Source: Paenarthrobacter histidinolovorans
GTDB lineage: Bacteria; Actinomycetota; Actinomycetes; Actinomycetales; Micrococcaceae
Reading direction: 5' to 3'
NCBI RefSeq assembly: GCF_014647595.1
Contig: NZ_BMPM01000003.1
Coordinates: forward strand, 248,001-312,000
Length of the DNA stretch: 64,000 nucleotides
Of this stretch, positions 52,306 through 60,903 are shown piece after piece; position 1 is the stretch's first letter, and the number at the start of each line of letters is the position of its first letter. The position numbers and the translations under genes are program-made. A model generated the notes under the pieces. The model searched no databases. It saw nothing but the letters and a program-made list of their open reading frames with translations, and had not been told where the DNA came from.

Positions 52306-53421
52306 ATGATCATCTCAGTCCCCAAAGAAGTCAAGAATAACGAGTTCCGTGTAGCTGTTACGGCAGCTGGAGTGCATGAGCTCACGGCAAACGGTCACGA
52401 AGTCCTCGTTCAGGCAGGTGCCGGTGAAGGATCCGGAATCACCGACCAGGAGTACCTCCTCGCCGGCGCTGAGATCGTCACTGACGTCGACGCCCTTTGG
52501 CTTCGAGCCAGCATGGTGCTGAAAGTCAAGGAGCCCGTTGCTTCCGAATACCGTCATTTCCGGCGGGGGCTAACGCTTTTCACCTACTTGCATCTTGCTG
52601 CTGAGCCGGCCCTCACCGAAGCCCTGCTATCTTCGGGTGTCACCGCTATTGCATATGAAACGGTCCAGGAAGGACGCTTCCTGCCGCTCTTGGCCCCTAT
52701 GAGTGAAGTCGCTGGAAGGCTTGCCGTTCAGGTGGGCGCCAACTCCCTCATGGCACCGGCCGGCGGCAAAGGGTCCTTGCTCGGTGGTGTGCCAGGAGTT
52801 CGTCCGGCCAAAGTGACTGTCCTCGGAGCCGGGGTCGCCGGTACAAACGCCGCCGCCATGGCCATTGGGTTGGGAGCCCAGGTAACCATCCTCGACATCA
52901 ACGTCACCCGTCTGCGTGAATTGGACGCTCTATACGGCGGCCGTCTTCAGACTGTGGCTTCCAATAGCTACGAAATAGAACGCTCCGTCGTTGAATCCGA
53001 CTTGGTCATCGGATCCGTCCTCGTTCCAGGGGCCAAGGCCCCCAAACTGGTCAGCAACGACCTGGTCTCCCGAATGAAGCCAGGCAGCGTCCTCGTCGAC
53101 ATCGCAGTTGATCAAGGTGGCTGCTTCGAAGACAGCCGACCCACAACGCACGAATCACCGACGTTCCCCGTGCATAACTGCGTTTTCTACTGCGTGGCCA
53201 ACATGCCCGGGGCCGTCCCGAACACATCGACCTACGCTCTGACCAACGTCACCCTTCCTTACGCTCTCGCGTTGGCGAACCACGGCGTCAGAGCGGCACT
53301 GCAGAAGAACCCATCCCTCGCCGCGGGTCTCAATATTGCGGCGGGGAAGGTATGCAACAAGTCGGTGAGCGACGCCCACGGATTCGAACTCGCATCATGG
53401 CAGGACCTAGTTACCGCGTAA
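52306..53421 (+). CDS. ald: Alanine dehydrogenase
   Basis: 371 residues, full length for the family. N-terminal IISVPKEVKNNEFRVAVTAAGV, catalytic Lys in MVLKVKEP and His in YLHLA, NAD motif LGAGVAGTNAA and Asp in VDIAVDQGG. It converts L-alanine to pyruvate, ammonia and NADH. In this setting it would regenerate pyruvate used as acceptor by the omega-aminotransferase. ATG 52306 has AGAAAG ahead. Confidence 0.95.
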   Translation: MIISVPKEVKNNEFRVAVTAAGVHELTANGHEVLVQAGAGEGSGITDQEYLLAGAEIVTDVDALWLRASMVLKVKEPVASEYRHFRRGLTLFTYLHLAAEPALTEALLSSGVTAIAYETVQEGRFLPLLAPMSEVAGRLAVQVGANSLMAPAGGKGSLLGGVPGVRPAKVTVLGAGVAGTNAAAMAIGLGAQVTILDINVTRLRELDALYGGRLQTVASNSYEIERSVVESDLVIGSVLVPGAKAPKLVSNDLVSRMKPGSVLVDIAVDQGGCFEDSRPTTHESPTFPVHNCVFYCVANMPGAVPNTSTYALTNVTLPYALALANHGVRAALQKNPSLAAGLNIAAGKVCNKSVSDAHGFELASWQDLVTA

Positions 53422-53430
53422 CAGTCCTCG

Positions 53431-53465
53431 GGGTTCCTTGCTTTGGCAGCCAAGGCAAGGAACCC
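53431..53465 (+). terminator. Terminator after alanine dehydrogenase
   Basis: GGGTTCCTTGC pairs perfectly with GCAAGGAACCC, with an inner TTGG/CCAA stem. It begins nine bases after the stop. It marks the right-hand end of the catabolic region. Confidence 0.75.
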
Positions 53466-53489
53466 GGGCTACGAGTTAGGAGCATCAGA

Positions 53490-53756
53490 ATGGCATTCCA
53501 TCTGCAGACCGAGTGGTTCCCCCTCGTTGGTCAACGGGTAGTGATTCGGCGCCACGGCCAGATAGTGCGTCACGGTACGGTAGATGCCGTAACACTGGAC
53601 GATGCGGTGCTGTGGCTGAACTCGGATGGAACAGCACACCGGCAGCTGTACGAGAGGTCCGCTGGCTTCGAGGTATGGATCGCCTATCGGTGGGAACACG
53701 GGAGCCCGAAGGACATCGACTGGATCGAGAGCTCTTGGCATGGCGCTACTGAGTAG
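53490..53756 (+). CDS. Small unknown protein
   Basis: 88 residues from ATG 53490 with TAGGAG seven bases ahead. The sequence begins MAFHLQTEWFPLVGQRVVIR and looks like a small beta-rich protein (alternating hydrophobic residues, four Trp). I do not recognise it. It follows the terminator hairpin and precedes the debranching-enzyme-like gene. Confidence 0.6.
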   Translation: MAFHLQTEWFPLVGQRVVIRRHGQIVRHGTVDAVTLDDAVLWLNSDGTAHRQLYERSAGFEVWIAYRWEHGSPKDIDWIESSWHGATE

Positions 53757-53898
53757 CCAAGCCGTGCCTCATGGGAATCTTCAGTATCTGGCGTGTTTGG
53801 TTCCACAGGAGTAGCGTCCGTTCGTAGAAGCAAAGCGACAGGAGCTTTACGAACCATCGTTGATGATGGATCAGCGCGTTGCCTTGGAGGAGCCGACG

Positions 53899-56055
53899 AT
53901 GGCTGGCTGGAATTCCGATACTGGGGCTGGTCCCTTGGGTCCTGGGACGGTGACTCTCGTGGAAGGATCCTCCTTCTGCATTTCGCTGCGCAACGGGGAT
54001 TTCCGAAGCGGCGATCCACACGGACTTTTCGTCCAGGACACGCGGATTCTGTCCGGCTGGCAGCTCATGGTGAACGACCAGCAGCTTGAACCCCTGGCTG
54101 CAGAAACGCAGGAGCCGTATCGTGCCCTGTTCGTAGGCCGTATAACGCGATCCGACAACTACGCGGATAGCCCACTTGTTGTGGAGCGACTGCGTGATAT
54201 CGGCGCCGGTCTTCGAGAACAGATCACCATTTACAACCACTCGACAGCAGTAGCTGCATGCACTATTGCCCTTGGAGTTCAGGCGGACTTCGCAGACCTA
54301 TTTGAAGTAAAAGAAGCGCGGATACAACGTCGGTGGCAGGAAACGCGCCGGGTCGGCGGTCAAACGCTAACCATCGCCGCGGCCTGGCGAGACGCACGAA
54401 AGAGTATCGTTGTGCGGGCTCCTGGAGCTGAGATCTCGCCCGACGCTATTGCGTACTCGGTAACTGTGCCGGCGCACGGTAGTTGGAGTACGACGTTGAC
54501 GGTAGTGCAGACCACTGAGAACTCCGGCCGGGAGCCGCCCTTCCTCCATCCCGATCAGAATGGGTTGTCGCCGCGGGACCAGCGGCGGCGGGAATGGGTT
54601 GCAAAGATTCCGGTGCTCCATATGGGAAACGGGTCCATCGAACGCACGTTGCGTCGCAGCTACGATGACCTGGGTGCTCTTCGAATTGAGGACCCCAACC
54701 ACCCGGATCGAGTTGTAGTCGCCGCCGGGGCGCCATGGTTCATGACCCTGTTCGGACGCGACTCTCTTTGGGCATCGGAGATGGCGCTGCCCGTGGACCC
54801 GTCCTTGGCACTGGGGACCCTGCAAACGCTTGCGGAGCGTCAAGGGGCTGTCGTAGATCCGGTGTCCGAGGAGGAACCGGGAAAAATTCTCCATGAAGTC
54901 AGGCTCGACATCTCCAGCCAGCTCTCCCTTCACGGAAAACCGGCGTACTTCGGCAGCGTCGATGCGACGCCTCTATTCGTGATGCTTCTCGGAGCAGTCT
55001 GCCGGTGGGGCTTTGCCAAGGACACCATTGCCGCGCTGATTCCGCACGCGGACCGAGCGCTCGGCTGGATCCGCGATTACGGGGACAAGGACGGTGATGG
55101 GTTTGTCGAGTACGAGCGGCTCAATCCCCGGGGACTGATCAATCAAGGCTGGAAAGACTCCTGGGATGGCATAAATTTCGCTGATGGCACCCTGCCAGAA
55201 CCTCCGATAGCGTTGTGTGAGGTTCAAGGCTATGTCTACACCGCGTTGATGGCTCGAGCGTGGATGGCCTACGACGTCGGCGAAGTGCCTTTGGGCGATG
55301 AGCTGACGGATGAGGCCTCGAGACTCAAGAAGCAGTTCAATGAGCAATTTTGGATGCCGGAGCGAGGCTACTACGCGGTGGCTCTGGATGGGAAGAAGCG
55401 CCAGGTGGACTCATGCGCGTCCAACATGGGTCATTGTTTATGGCTCGGCATCGTTGATGATGACAAAGCACCGCTGGTGGTCGAACATTTGATGTCGCCT
55501 CAGATGTTCAGTGGTTGGGGAGTGCGAACGCTTGGCAGTGATATGGGCGCCTTCAATCCGGTCAGCTATCACAACGGATCAGTTTGGCCGCATGACAATG
55601 CGATTATTGCCGCGGGCCTTTTGCGCTATGGATTTGTAGAGGAGGCTCAGCGGATCTCAACAGCGCTCTTGGAGGCCGCTGAATTCTCTGAAGGACGGCT
55701 GCCCGAGCTTTTCTGTGGCTTTAGTCGCGACCGCCTGATTGCACCGGTGCCGTATCCCACGGCCTGTTCACCTCAAGCGTGGGCTGCGACCACTCCGATT
55801 CTTCTCATCACCAGCCTGATGCGATACGACACACATGTCTCTCGCGGCGGGCTGTGGATGGACCCCGTTCTTCCTGCCTCATACGGCGACCTGCACATAA
55901 CGAATGCCCCGTTGGCCGGTGGTCGCATCACGATAGATGTCGTCGATTCCATCCCAACTGTGCTTGGTCTCCCGGAAGGGATGTCGCTGAACCGTGGCCA
56001 CAGACCGTGGATGACTGAACTGGTTGAAGAGGCAAGACTGCGCCGGGAGTTCTAG
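53899..56055 (+). CDS. Glycogen-debranching-like glycosidase (amylo-alpha-1,6-glucosidase family)
   Basis: 718 residues from ATG 53899, which has GGAGGAG six bases ahead; ATGs at 53863 and 53866 are weaker. N-terminal GDE_N_bis-type beta-sandwich (FCISLRNGDF... LFVQDTRILSGWQL) and a C-terminal (alpha/alpha)6 glycosidase domain with APWFMTLFGRDSLWASEMALP, KDSWDGINFADG and SYHNGSVWPHDNAIIAAGL. Family members act on glucans or trehalose-like compounds; substrate unknown. It is not obviously linked to its neighbours. Confidence 0.9.
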   Translation: MAGWNSDTGAGPLGPGTVTLVEGSSFCISLRNGDFRSGDPHGLFVQDTRILSGWQLMVNDQQLEPLAAETQEPYRALFVGRITRSDNYADSPLVVERLRDIGAGLREQITIYNHSTAVAACTIALGVQADFADLFEVKEARIQRRWQETRRVGGQTLTIAAAWRDARKSIVVRAPGAEISPDAIAYSVTVPAHGSWSTTLTVVQTTENSGREPPFLHPDQNGLSPRDQRRREWVAKIPVLHMGNGSIERTLRRSYDDLGALRIEDPNHPDRVVVAAGAPWFMTLFGRDSLWASEMALPVDPSLALGTLQTLAERQGAVVDPVSEEEPGKILHEVRLDISSQLSLHGKPAYFGSVDATPLFVMLLGAVCRWGFAKDTIAALIPHADRALGWIRDYGDKDGDGFVEYERLNPRGLINQGWKDSWDGINFADGTLPEPPIALCEVQGYVYTALMARAWMAYDVGEVPLGDELTDEASRLKKQFNEQFWMPERGYYAVALDGKKRQVDSCASNMGHCLWLGIVDDDKAPLVVEHLMSPQMFSGWGVRTLGSDMGAFNPVSYHNGSVWPHDNAIIAAGLLRYGFVEEAQRISTALLEAAEFSEGRLPELFCGFSRDRLIAPVPYPTACSPQAWAATTPILLITSLMRYDTHVSRGGLWMDPVLPASYGDLHITNAPLAGGRITIDVVDSIPTVLGLPEGMSLNRGHRPWMTELVEEARLRREF

Positions 56056-56193
56056 TCACTGCCCTGCTCCGGGCGTCCAAGAGTGACGACCAGGCTCTGG
56101 TACGAGCAGCCCTCCACCTCCGGGTGAACCGAAGGCACGGCTTGCCAAGGGCCTGCGTAAACGGGGTGCGGCTAGACGGCGCGCCATGAATAA

Positions 56194-56251
56194 GCTCAGC
56201 AAGAGGGCCGCGTCAGGAGTAGCTACTCCTGACGCGGCCCTCTTGCTGAGC
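56194..56251. repeat. Perfect 58-bp palindrome (bidirectional terminator-like)
   Basis: The 29-base half beginning GCTCAGCAAGAGGGCCGCGT is followed directly by its exact reverse complement, with the centre GTAGCTAC. It sits between the debranching-enzyme gene (plus) and the ACT-domain gene (minus), which converge, so it can serve as a terminator for both. A perfect palindrome this long with no central spacer is rare because it is unstable in replication. Confidence 0.85.
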
Positions 56252-56260
56252 ATGTGTTCG

Positions 56261-56698
56261 CTACGTGGTGGCTGGTGTTGTCACCGAATAGCCACTACTG
56301 TTCAAGGCCGCAATGGCCTTGTCCAGGCTCTCCCCTCTGAGGAGCAGCAGGTCGCTGTCGAACGTTGAAAGGACAAAGACGGGAAGGCCTGCGGCTGCGA
56401 CGGCCGAGGTGATCCCCGCTACAACCCCGGTTAGGTCAAAGGAAATAGGCCCTTCAACGTAAAGGACTCGCCAGCCGGACTCAGTTCGGCCTCCCGCGGG
56501 TACTGCGGCAGTGCTGCATACAAGCGATGTTTCCAGATGCGTGGTAGTTAGGGAGTAAATCTCGGAGGGACCGCTAAGCGGAGGAATTTGGGTCTTCGGC
56601 TCGAACCGGCAAACCGAGTAGTCACCGTCAAGCAATACAAGGCTAACGGAATGAGCCGTATCGGTTGATGGGCGAAGGGGCTTTGAGTTCATGGACAT
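56261..56698 (-). CDS. ACT-domain protein
   Basis: 145 residues. The C-terminal half is an ACT-7/CASTOR-like domain (GWRVLYVEGPISFDLTGVVAGITSAVAAAGLPVFVLSTFDSDLLLLRGE). Stand-alone proteins of this kind are common in bacteria and may bind amino acids; function is unknown. Convergent with the debranching-like gene across the 58-bp palindrome. Confidence 0.85.
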   Translation of the reverse strand: MSMNSKPLRPSTDTAHSVSLVLLDGDYSVCRFEPKTQIPPLSGPSEIYSLTTTHLETSLVCSTAAVPAGGRTESGWRVLYVEGPISFDLTGVVAGITSAVAAAGLPVFVLSTFDSDLLLLRGESLDKAIAALNSSGYSVTTPATT

Positions 56699-56893
56699 AT
56701 GTCCTCACTGCAGCGGAAGGCGTCTGGGAAAGGGCGCGCCACGTTAATCGCAGAGCCTATTCTCGCATACGGCAGCAGCTGCTGGCGCTGAGGATTTCCG
56801 CCGCTGCTTTATTTCTTCCCACTCGCGGTTTCGTCCCTGCTGAGCTGCGCTCTTTGACTTTCTGTGGATTTCCGAGGGAGTGCCAATGCACAG

Positions 56894-56927
56894 CGCGTGC
56901 GTCCGTTGGGTTTCTCGGACGCACGCG
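56894..56927. terminator. Hairpin downstream of the P450 gene set
   Basis: CGCGTGCGTCCG and CGGACGCACGCG form a perfect 12-base-pair stem with a 10-base loop. It lies 44 bases beyond the small membrane ORF on the minus strand, so it probably ends the P450 transcript; no U tract on the minus strand. The rest of 56699-56970 shows nothing I recognise. Confidence 0.55.
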
Positions 56928-56970
56928 GCGGCTGCTGATCCATTCATCGATAGTTTCGGATTTTAGGGGA

Positions 56971-57111
56971 TTATTTGCCTTGGGAGGTGCTTCCGCTTCG
57001 GTACCGCCAAGTTCGTGAGATTCGCATCGCGAGTCGCACAAGCAACACTAAGACGCCTAATCCTGTAAGACCTGCTACGAATAGGAGAGCTGCCGCCAAA
57101 ATAATGCTCAT
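56971..57111 (-). CDS. 46-residue single-helix membrane peptide
   Basis: ATG 57111 to TAA 56971. Residues 3-30 are one hydrophobic helix (IILAAALLFVAGLTGLGVLV and on), followed by a basic tail RISRTWRYRSGS, the pattern of a membrane-anchored small protein with its C-terminus inside. It lies 49 bases after the ferredoxin reductase stop on the same strand and so may be the last gene of the P450 operon, perhaps anchoring it at the membrane. A ribosome site is weak (GGAAG ten or more bases ahead). Confidence 0.45.
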   Translation of the reverse strand: MSIILAAALLFVAGLTGLGVLVLLVRLAMRISRTWRYRSGSTSQGK

Positions 57112-57160
57112 GCCATCCGTATTCTTCCCTTTTCGACGTGTGAGTTCCTGAGTTTGATGG

Positions 57161-58375
57161 TCAGCTCAGGCTGATGGCATCATGCCAGTCCATCTTGGTA
57201 GCTACGTGTCCTCGCCATTGACGCAACGCTTTGGCTGCGCCCACGGCGACGACCCCGGTCAGCGTCCCGCCTGTTCGGTAGATCGCGATCATGCGTCCAT
57301 CATCCAGACTTCCCTCAATGACTTTGACTTCATCATGACCGCGAAGATAGCCGTGGGCTTGAATTTTCACGTCGAACTGGTCTGACCAGAAATAAGGTAC
57401 GGGTGCATAAGCGGTGGTGTCACCGTTTAGAATGCGCTCCGCCACATGGATGGCCTGGTCAGTGGCATTCGTTCTATGCTCAATCCGCATAGAGACATTA
57501 AAGAGCGGATTATGCCATCGCGCGACGTCTCCTACGGCGTAGATTCCTTCCCCGGCAGAGCAATCGGAGCTGCAGTCCACGCCGTCAGTCAGGGACAGAG
57601 AACTTGAGCGTAACCAGTCCACGGCAGGTTCAGAACCAACCGCAAGGATCACGAGGTCAGCCTGCACGAATTCACCTGAACGGAATTCGACACCAGTGAC
57701 CTGGCCGTCCTTGACCCGCAGTTGGTGAACTGTTGCGGCGGGGCCGGTCATCAACTCTACACCCCTGGATGTGTGCAACCCGGCTACCTGTTCTCCGACA
57801 GTGGCGCCCAAGGCACCCTCCAGCAAAGTTGACGCTTTGCCTGCCAATACGACATCTACTCCTAGAGCTACTGCCGCGGCGGCGATCTCCGTGCCTAGAA
57901 AACCACCTCCGACGACCACGACCCTTTTGGCGTCCGCAATCGCCGATTGCAGAGCGACGGCCTCGTCGAGTGTCCGAAGCGTATGCACGCCGCCAACTGA
58001 GTTCCGGATGGGCAGTTGTCGGGCTGATACCCCGGTAGCTATAATGACCCGGTCGTAGTCCGTGTTCGTCCCATCTGCCAACGTCACGGTCCGGGCTTTG
58101 GTGTTCAGGGCGGTAGCGGCGACGCCAAATCGTTCCGCCACGTTCAGATCCCGAAGGTGGGTACTGGCCCTGAGAGCAACGTCAGAGGCCAGCAATTCGC
58201 CTTTGAGGAGCTGCTTGGATAGAGGCGGACGATCGTAGGGTGCATGTTTCTCGGCACCAATCAACTCGATCGGCCCCGTATGGCCGCGTGCTCTGAGCGC
58301 TTCAGCGGCGCTGACGCCGCCGGCGGACGCACCCACTATGACGACTTTGGCGTCCATGCCGCCGGAGCGGCTCAT
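57161..58375 (-). CDS. FAD-dependent ferredoxin reductase of the P450 system
   Basis: 404 residues. Putidaredoxin/rubredoxin-reductase type: FAD motif VIVGASAGGVSAAEALR, NAD motif VVVGGGFLGTEIAAAA, FAD block YAVGDVARW and the reductase C-terminal domain. It passes electrons from NAD(P)H to the ferredoxin encoded just upstream, with which it overlaps by 4 bases. Confidence 0.94.
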   Translation of the reverse strand: MSRSGGMDAKVVIVGASAGGVSAAEALRARGHTGPIELIGAEKHAPYDRPPLSKQLLKGELLASDVALRASTHLRDLNVAERFGVAATALNTKARTVTLADGTNTDYDRVIIATGVSARQLPIRNSVGGVHTLRTLDEAVALQSAIADAKRVVVVGGGFLGTEIAAAAVALGVDVVLAGKASTLLEGALGATVGEQVAGLHTSRGVELMTGPAATVHQLRVKDGQVTGVEFRSGEFVQADLVILAVGSEPAVDWLRSSSLSLTDGVDCSSDCSAGEGIYAVGDVARWHNPLFNVSMRIEHRTNATDQAIHVAERILNGDTTAYAPVPYFWSDQFDVKIQAHGYLRGHDEVKVIEGSLDDGRMIAIYRTGGTLTGVVAVGAAKALRQWRGHVATKMDWHDAISLS

Positions 58376-58569
58376 AGCTGAACGTTGGTGATGACAGCTG
58401 CCGGACAGCGCGTCGCAGCATCGTGGACTAGCTGCGCCTGCTCCAGAGGCGGGTTCGGGTCCAAGACAACGATGATGCCGTCGTCGTCATTTTGGTCAAA
58501 CACCTCAGGAGCGGCGATGGCGCAAACTCCGGCGCCCACACATTTGTCCACGTTGATGTCGAATTTCAC
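58372..58569 (-). CDS. [3Fe-4S]-type ferredoxin
   Basis: 65 residues. C10-x5-C16 (CVGAGVC) and C55-Pro give three cluster Cys; the second Cys of a 4Fe-4S motif is replaced by Gly/Ala, as in the ferredoxins that serve actinobacterial P450s. Overlaps both neighbours by 4 bases. Confidence 0.95.
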   Translation of the reverse strand: MKFDINVDKCVGAGVCAIAAPEVFDQNDDDGIIVVLDPNPPLEQAQLVHDAATRCPAAVITNVQL

Positions 58570-59789
58570 GCGATAACCTCATCCCAATCGATCATTAGTT
58601 TCTTGATTCCATAAACAAGCATGTCGTTCTTGAAGGGGATCTCCTCGTCCGGAGTCACGACCCTGAGACCTTGCAGACGGCGGAAGAGTTCCGGGAGTGC
58701 GATGCGCAGCTCCAGTCTCGCGAGGTGTTGCCCCAGGCACTGATGGGGGCCGTATCCAAATCCGACGTGCGCCGAATGGCGGTCAAGATCCAGTCGGTCG
58801 GCGCCGTCGAGGAATCGGGGATCCCGGTTGGCTGATTCAAGCACGACGGCGACATGGTCACCGGCACCGATTTTCTGACCCGCGATGGTCACGTCCTTGA
58901 CGGCTTTGCGTAGGACTCCATTGTGGATGATGCTCAGGTAACGGATGAGTTCGTCAATGCCGGTATCAAGAACAGCGGGTGATTGCAGTTTGGCAGCCTG
59001 TTCGGGATTTTTCAGCAACGTGTAAGTGCTGAGGGTAATCATGTTCGCCGTCGTGTCATGCCCGGCAGCCAGCAACAAAAGGGCGAGTCCTTGCAGTTCC
59101 TGGGCGTCCATCGGGCGCTCGGTCGGTTGGCTGATGAGTCTGCTTAGCAGATCGTCGCCTGGTTCTTCCATCTTGGCCTGAACCAAGCGGACGAAGAACC
59201 CTGCACTCTCCATCGCCGCTGCTTGACGTTCTTCCAAACTCAAGGTCAGGTCAACCTGGGAGGCCGTCGCGCGTTCAAATTCATCCCGCTGTTCTTCCGG
59301 GACCCCCAGAATTTCACTGATAACCAAGGCCGGCACCGGTAACCCAAATTCCCGGTAGAGGTCTACCGGGCCTTTGCGTTCGGCCAGGCCGTCAATATGT
59401 TCCTTCACCAGACGGCGAATGTAGGGCTCAAGCTTGGCGACACGTTTGACCATGAATTCGCGGGCAAGACGAAGACGAAGTCGCGAATGTGAGTCGCCGT
59501 CGTGCCTGATCATTACACCAGGAGGTGGGGGAGCGCCCAAGTTGTCTTTGTCTCCCATCAGATGCGACGAACTGGCGTCGACGCTACTGAATGTCTCAGC
59601 GTCAGCCAGAACAGTCCTTGCGTCCTCGTAGCCGCTAACCATCCACACGTCGAAGCCCGCAGGTGTGCTGACCTTGAGGACAGGGGCCTCCGTCCGGATG
59701 GTCTCGTAGCGTGGGTCCGGATCGAACGGGCATCGGTTCGTTGGTAGCGCCCGGATCGACTCAAGTGGTGATTTGGTGTCTCTAGTCAT
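58566..59789 (-). CDS. Cytochrome P450
   Basis: 407 residues. Heme-binding loop FGYGPHQCLG with Cys351, I-helix AGHDTTANM with the acid-alcohol pair near residue 240, and a K-helix-like ELIRYLS (normally ExxR). Soluble bacterial CYP of the 105/107-like shape. It is the first gene of a three-gene class I operon with ferredoxin and reductase. Substrate is unknown. Start ATG 59789 has AGCAGGGACT ahead. Confidence 0.95.
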   Translation of the reverse strand: MTRDTKSPLESIRALPTNRCPFDPDPRYETIRTEAPVLKVSTPAGFDVWMVSGYEDARTVLADAETFSSVDASSSHLMGDKDNLGAPPPPGVMIRHDGDSHSRLRLRLAREFMVKRVAKLEPYIRRLVKEHIDGLAERKGPVDLYREFGLPVPALVISEILGVPEEQRDEFERATASQVDLTLSLEERQAAAMESAGFFVRLVQAKMEEPGDDLLSRLISQPTERPMDAQELQGLALLLLAAGHDTTANMITLSTYTLLKNPEQAAKLQSPAVLDTGIDELIRYLSIIHNGVLRKAVKDVTIAGQKIGAGDHVAVVLESANRDPRFLDGADRLDLDRHSAHVGFGYGPHQCLGQHLARLELRIALPELFRRLQGLRVVTPDEEIPFKNDMLVYGIKKLMIDWDEVIA

Positions 59790-59871
59790 AGTCCCTGCTT
59801 TTGCTTAACGCCGGTTGGCTACGGCACTGGAGAGTTCTGAACTCGTTGTATCAATCCTTTGCCGAAGGAGG

Positions 59872-60159
59872 TCATGGCACATCCGGCGGTGGCAGTACAT
59901 CGTGTACTGCAGGCGCGGTACCTCCGTCCTCACCACCGGTGCCGCCTGATTCGGGGCCGATTAATCTTCCGCCGCCGAGCTGGAGTTCGGTCCGGTACGG
60001 TCCGGATGTCCAGACGAATGTATAGGCCAAGGCATTTTGTCCAGTATCTCCGCTATTCGCCGCACGGCGACCTACAACCTTGGTCTTGGGGGGTCCTGAG
60101 CCCATCTCCTGCGGTTGCGGCTGAAAGAAGTCCGGCGAGGTTGGTCGCTGCTGTGGCAT
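59872..60159 (-). CDS. Unknown small protein upstream of P450
   Basis: 95 residues from ATG 60159, with GAAGGAAC ahead. Pro-, Gly- and Gln-rich N-terminus, then ALAYTFVWTSGPYRTELQLGGG. No domain recognised. The plus strand here also has an open frame with a ribosome site, but its translation is Arg-rich and looks like a shadow. If real it could be co-transcribed with the P450 operon. Confidence 0.4.
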   Translation of the reverse strand: MPQQRPTSPDFFQPQPQEMGSGPPKTKVVGRRAANSGDTGQNALAYTFVWTSGPYRTELQLGGGRLIGPESGGTGGEDGGTAPAVHDVLPPPDVP

Positions 60160-60462
60160 GAGTTCCTTCGTGGCGCGGGAGGTCCTTATAGGGAGGATCC
60201 ACTCTTGTTCGTGGACCCATCGGAAGCCCTGCGTGCGACGCTGCCCAACAGAGTCGACAGTGCGGGGGCCCACGCGGGGTTGACGCTTCGTAAGCGCACC
60301 AGACGACGTCAGAGCGTCATATGCACCGAATCATGGGTCGTGAGCCCGGGTACGGCCTTTCGCAGGATTCACGGCGTCGGGTGCCTGCCACCGTTGGTCG
60401 GAAATGGTGTTCGTCAGGACCTGAACGGTCCGCTTGCCGTGTAGTGGTTGGGTGGGGAGGGC
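60160..60462. other. Gap with no recognised gene
   Basis: About 300 bases between two unknown minus-strand ORFs. Short open frames exist on both strands, none with a ribosome site and sensible composition. I see no repeat or promoter that I would name. Confidence 0.3.
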
Positions 60463-60825
60463 TTATGAAAGCTCTGCCAGATTCGGGACATGGCTGTGGC
60501 GTTCATGGATCTGGCCGCAGGGGACTGTCATATCCACTGCCACGTTGTACTCCGTCCCGCTATGTCGGGTTACCGAGATGCCTGTCCGCTGTCTCAGGGC
60601 TTCTGGAATGAGTTCCTGCACGGCCTCACTAAGGGCCGTGTCGCGACCCCGCGCGTCTTTGATTATCACTGCTCGGTGCAATGGGTAGAAGCGAGTCATT
60701 TGCCCTCCGGCTATAGAGATAGTGCGGACGGTCGGTCCAGGTATTTGGAGTCGGCAAATCGGCACCTTAACGCCTTCCAGTGAAACACGCTCATTGTCAC
60801 GCGTCAACGCCCGACCACTAGGCAT
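60463..60825 (-). CDS. Unknown protein divergent from a LacI regulator
   Basis: 120 residues from ATG 60825; a TTG five codons earlier is another start. Natural-looking composition with a beta-rich, then helical, then beta-rich pattern (QMTRFYPLHRAVIIKDARGRD, then ALSEAVQELIPEALRQRTGISVTRHSGTEYNVAVDM). I do not recognise it. It is divergent from the LacI gene, 78 bases away, so may be its target. Confidence 0.5.
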   Translation of the reverse strand: MPSGRALTRDNERVSLEGVKVPICRLQIPGPTVRTISIAGGQMTRFYPLHRAVIIKDARGRDTALSEAVQELIPEALRQRTGISVTRHSGTEYNVAVDMTVPCGQIHERHSHVPNLAELS

Positions 60826-60903
60826 TTTTTGCAATCTCAAATAGGCTGTTGTTGCGCGTCAATGGGAAACCTCTATTGTGGCGGAACGACGGATGGGGAA
60901 TGG

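Noticed and set aside
56194..56251. Palindrome as the end of an insertion sequence or a phage attachment site
   Set aside because: No transposase or integrase is nearby and no second copy is visible in the window; a terminator explains it better.
59874..60161. Plus-strand frame with AAGGAGG ahead of ATG 59874
   Set aside because: The translation is unusually Arg-rich and looks like the complement of the minus-strand ORF; no domain is seen.
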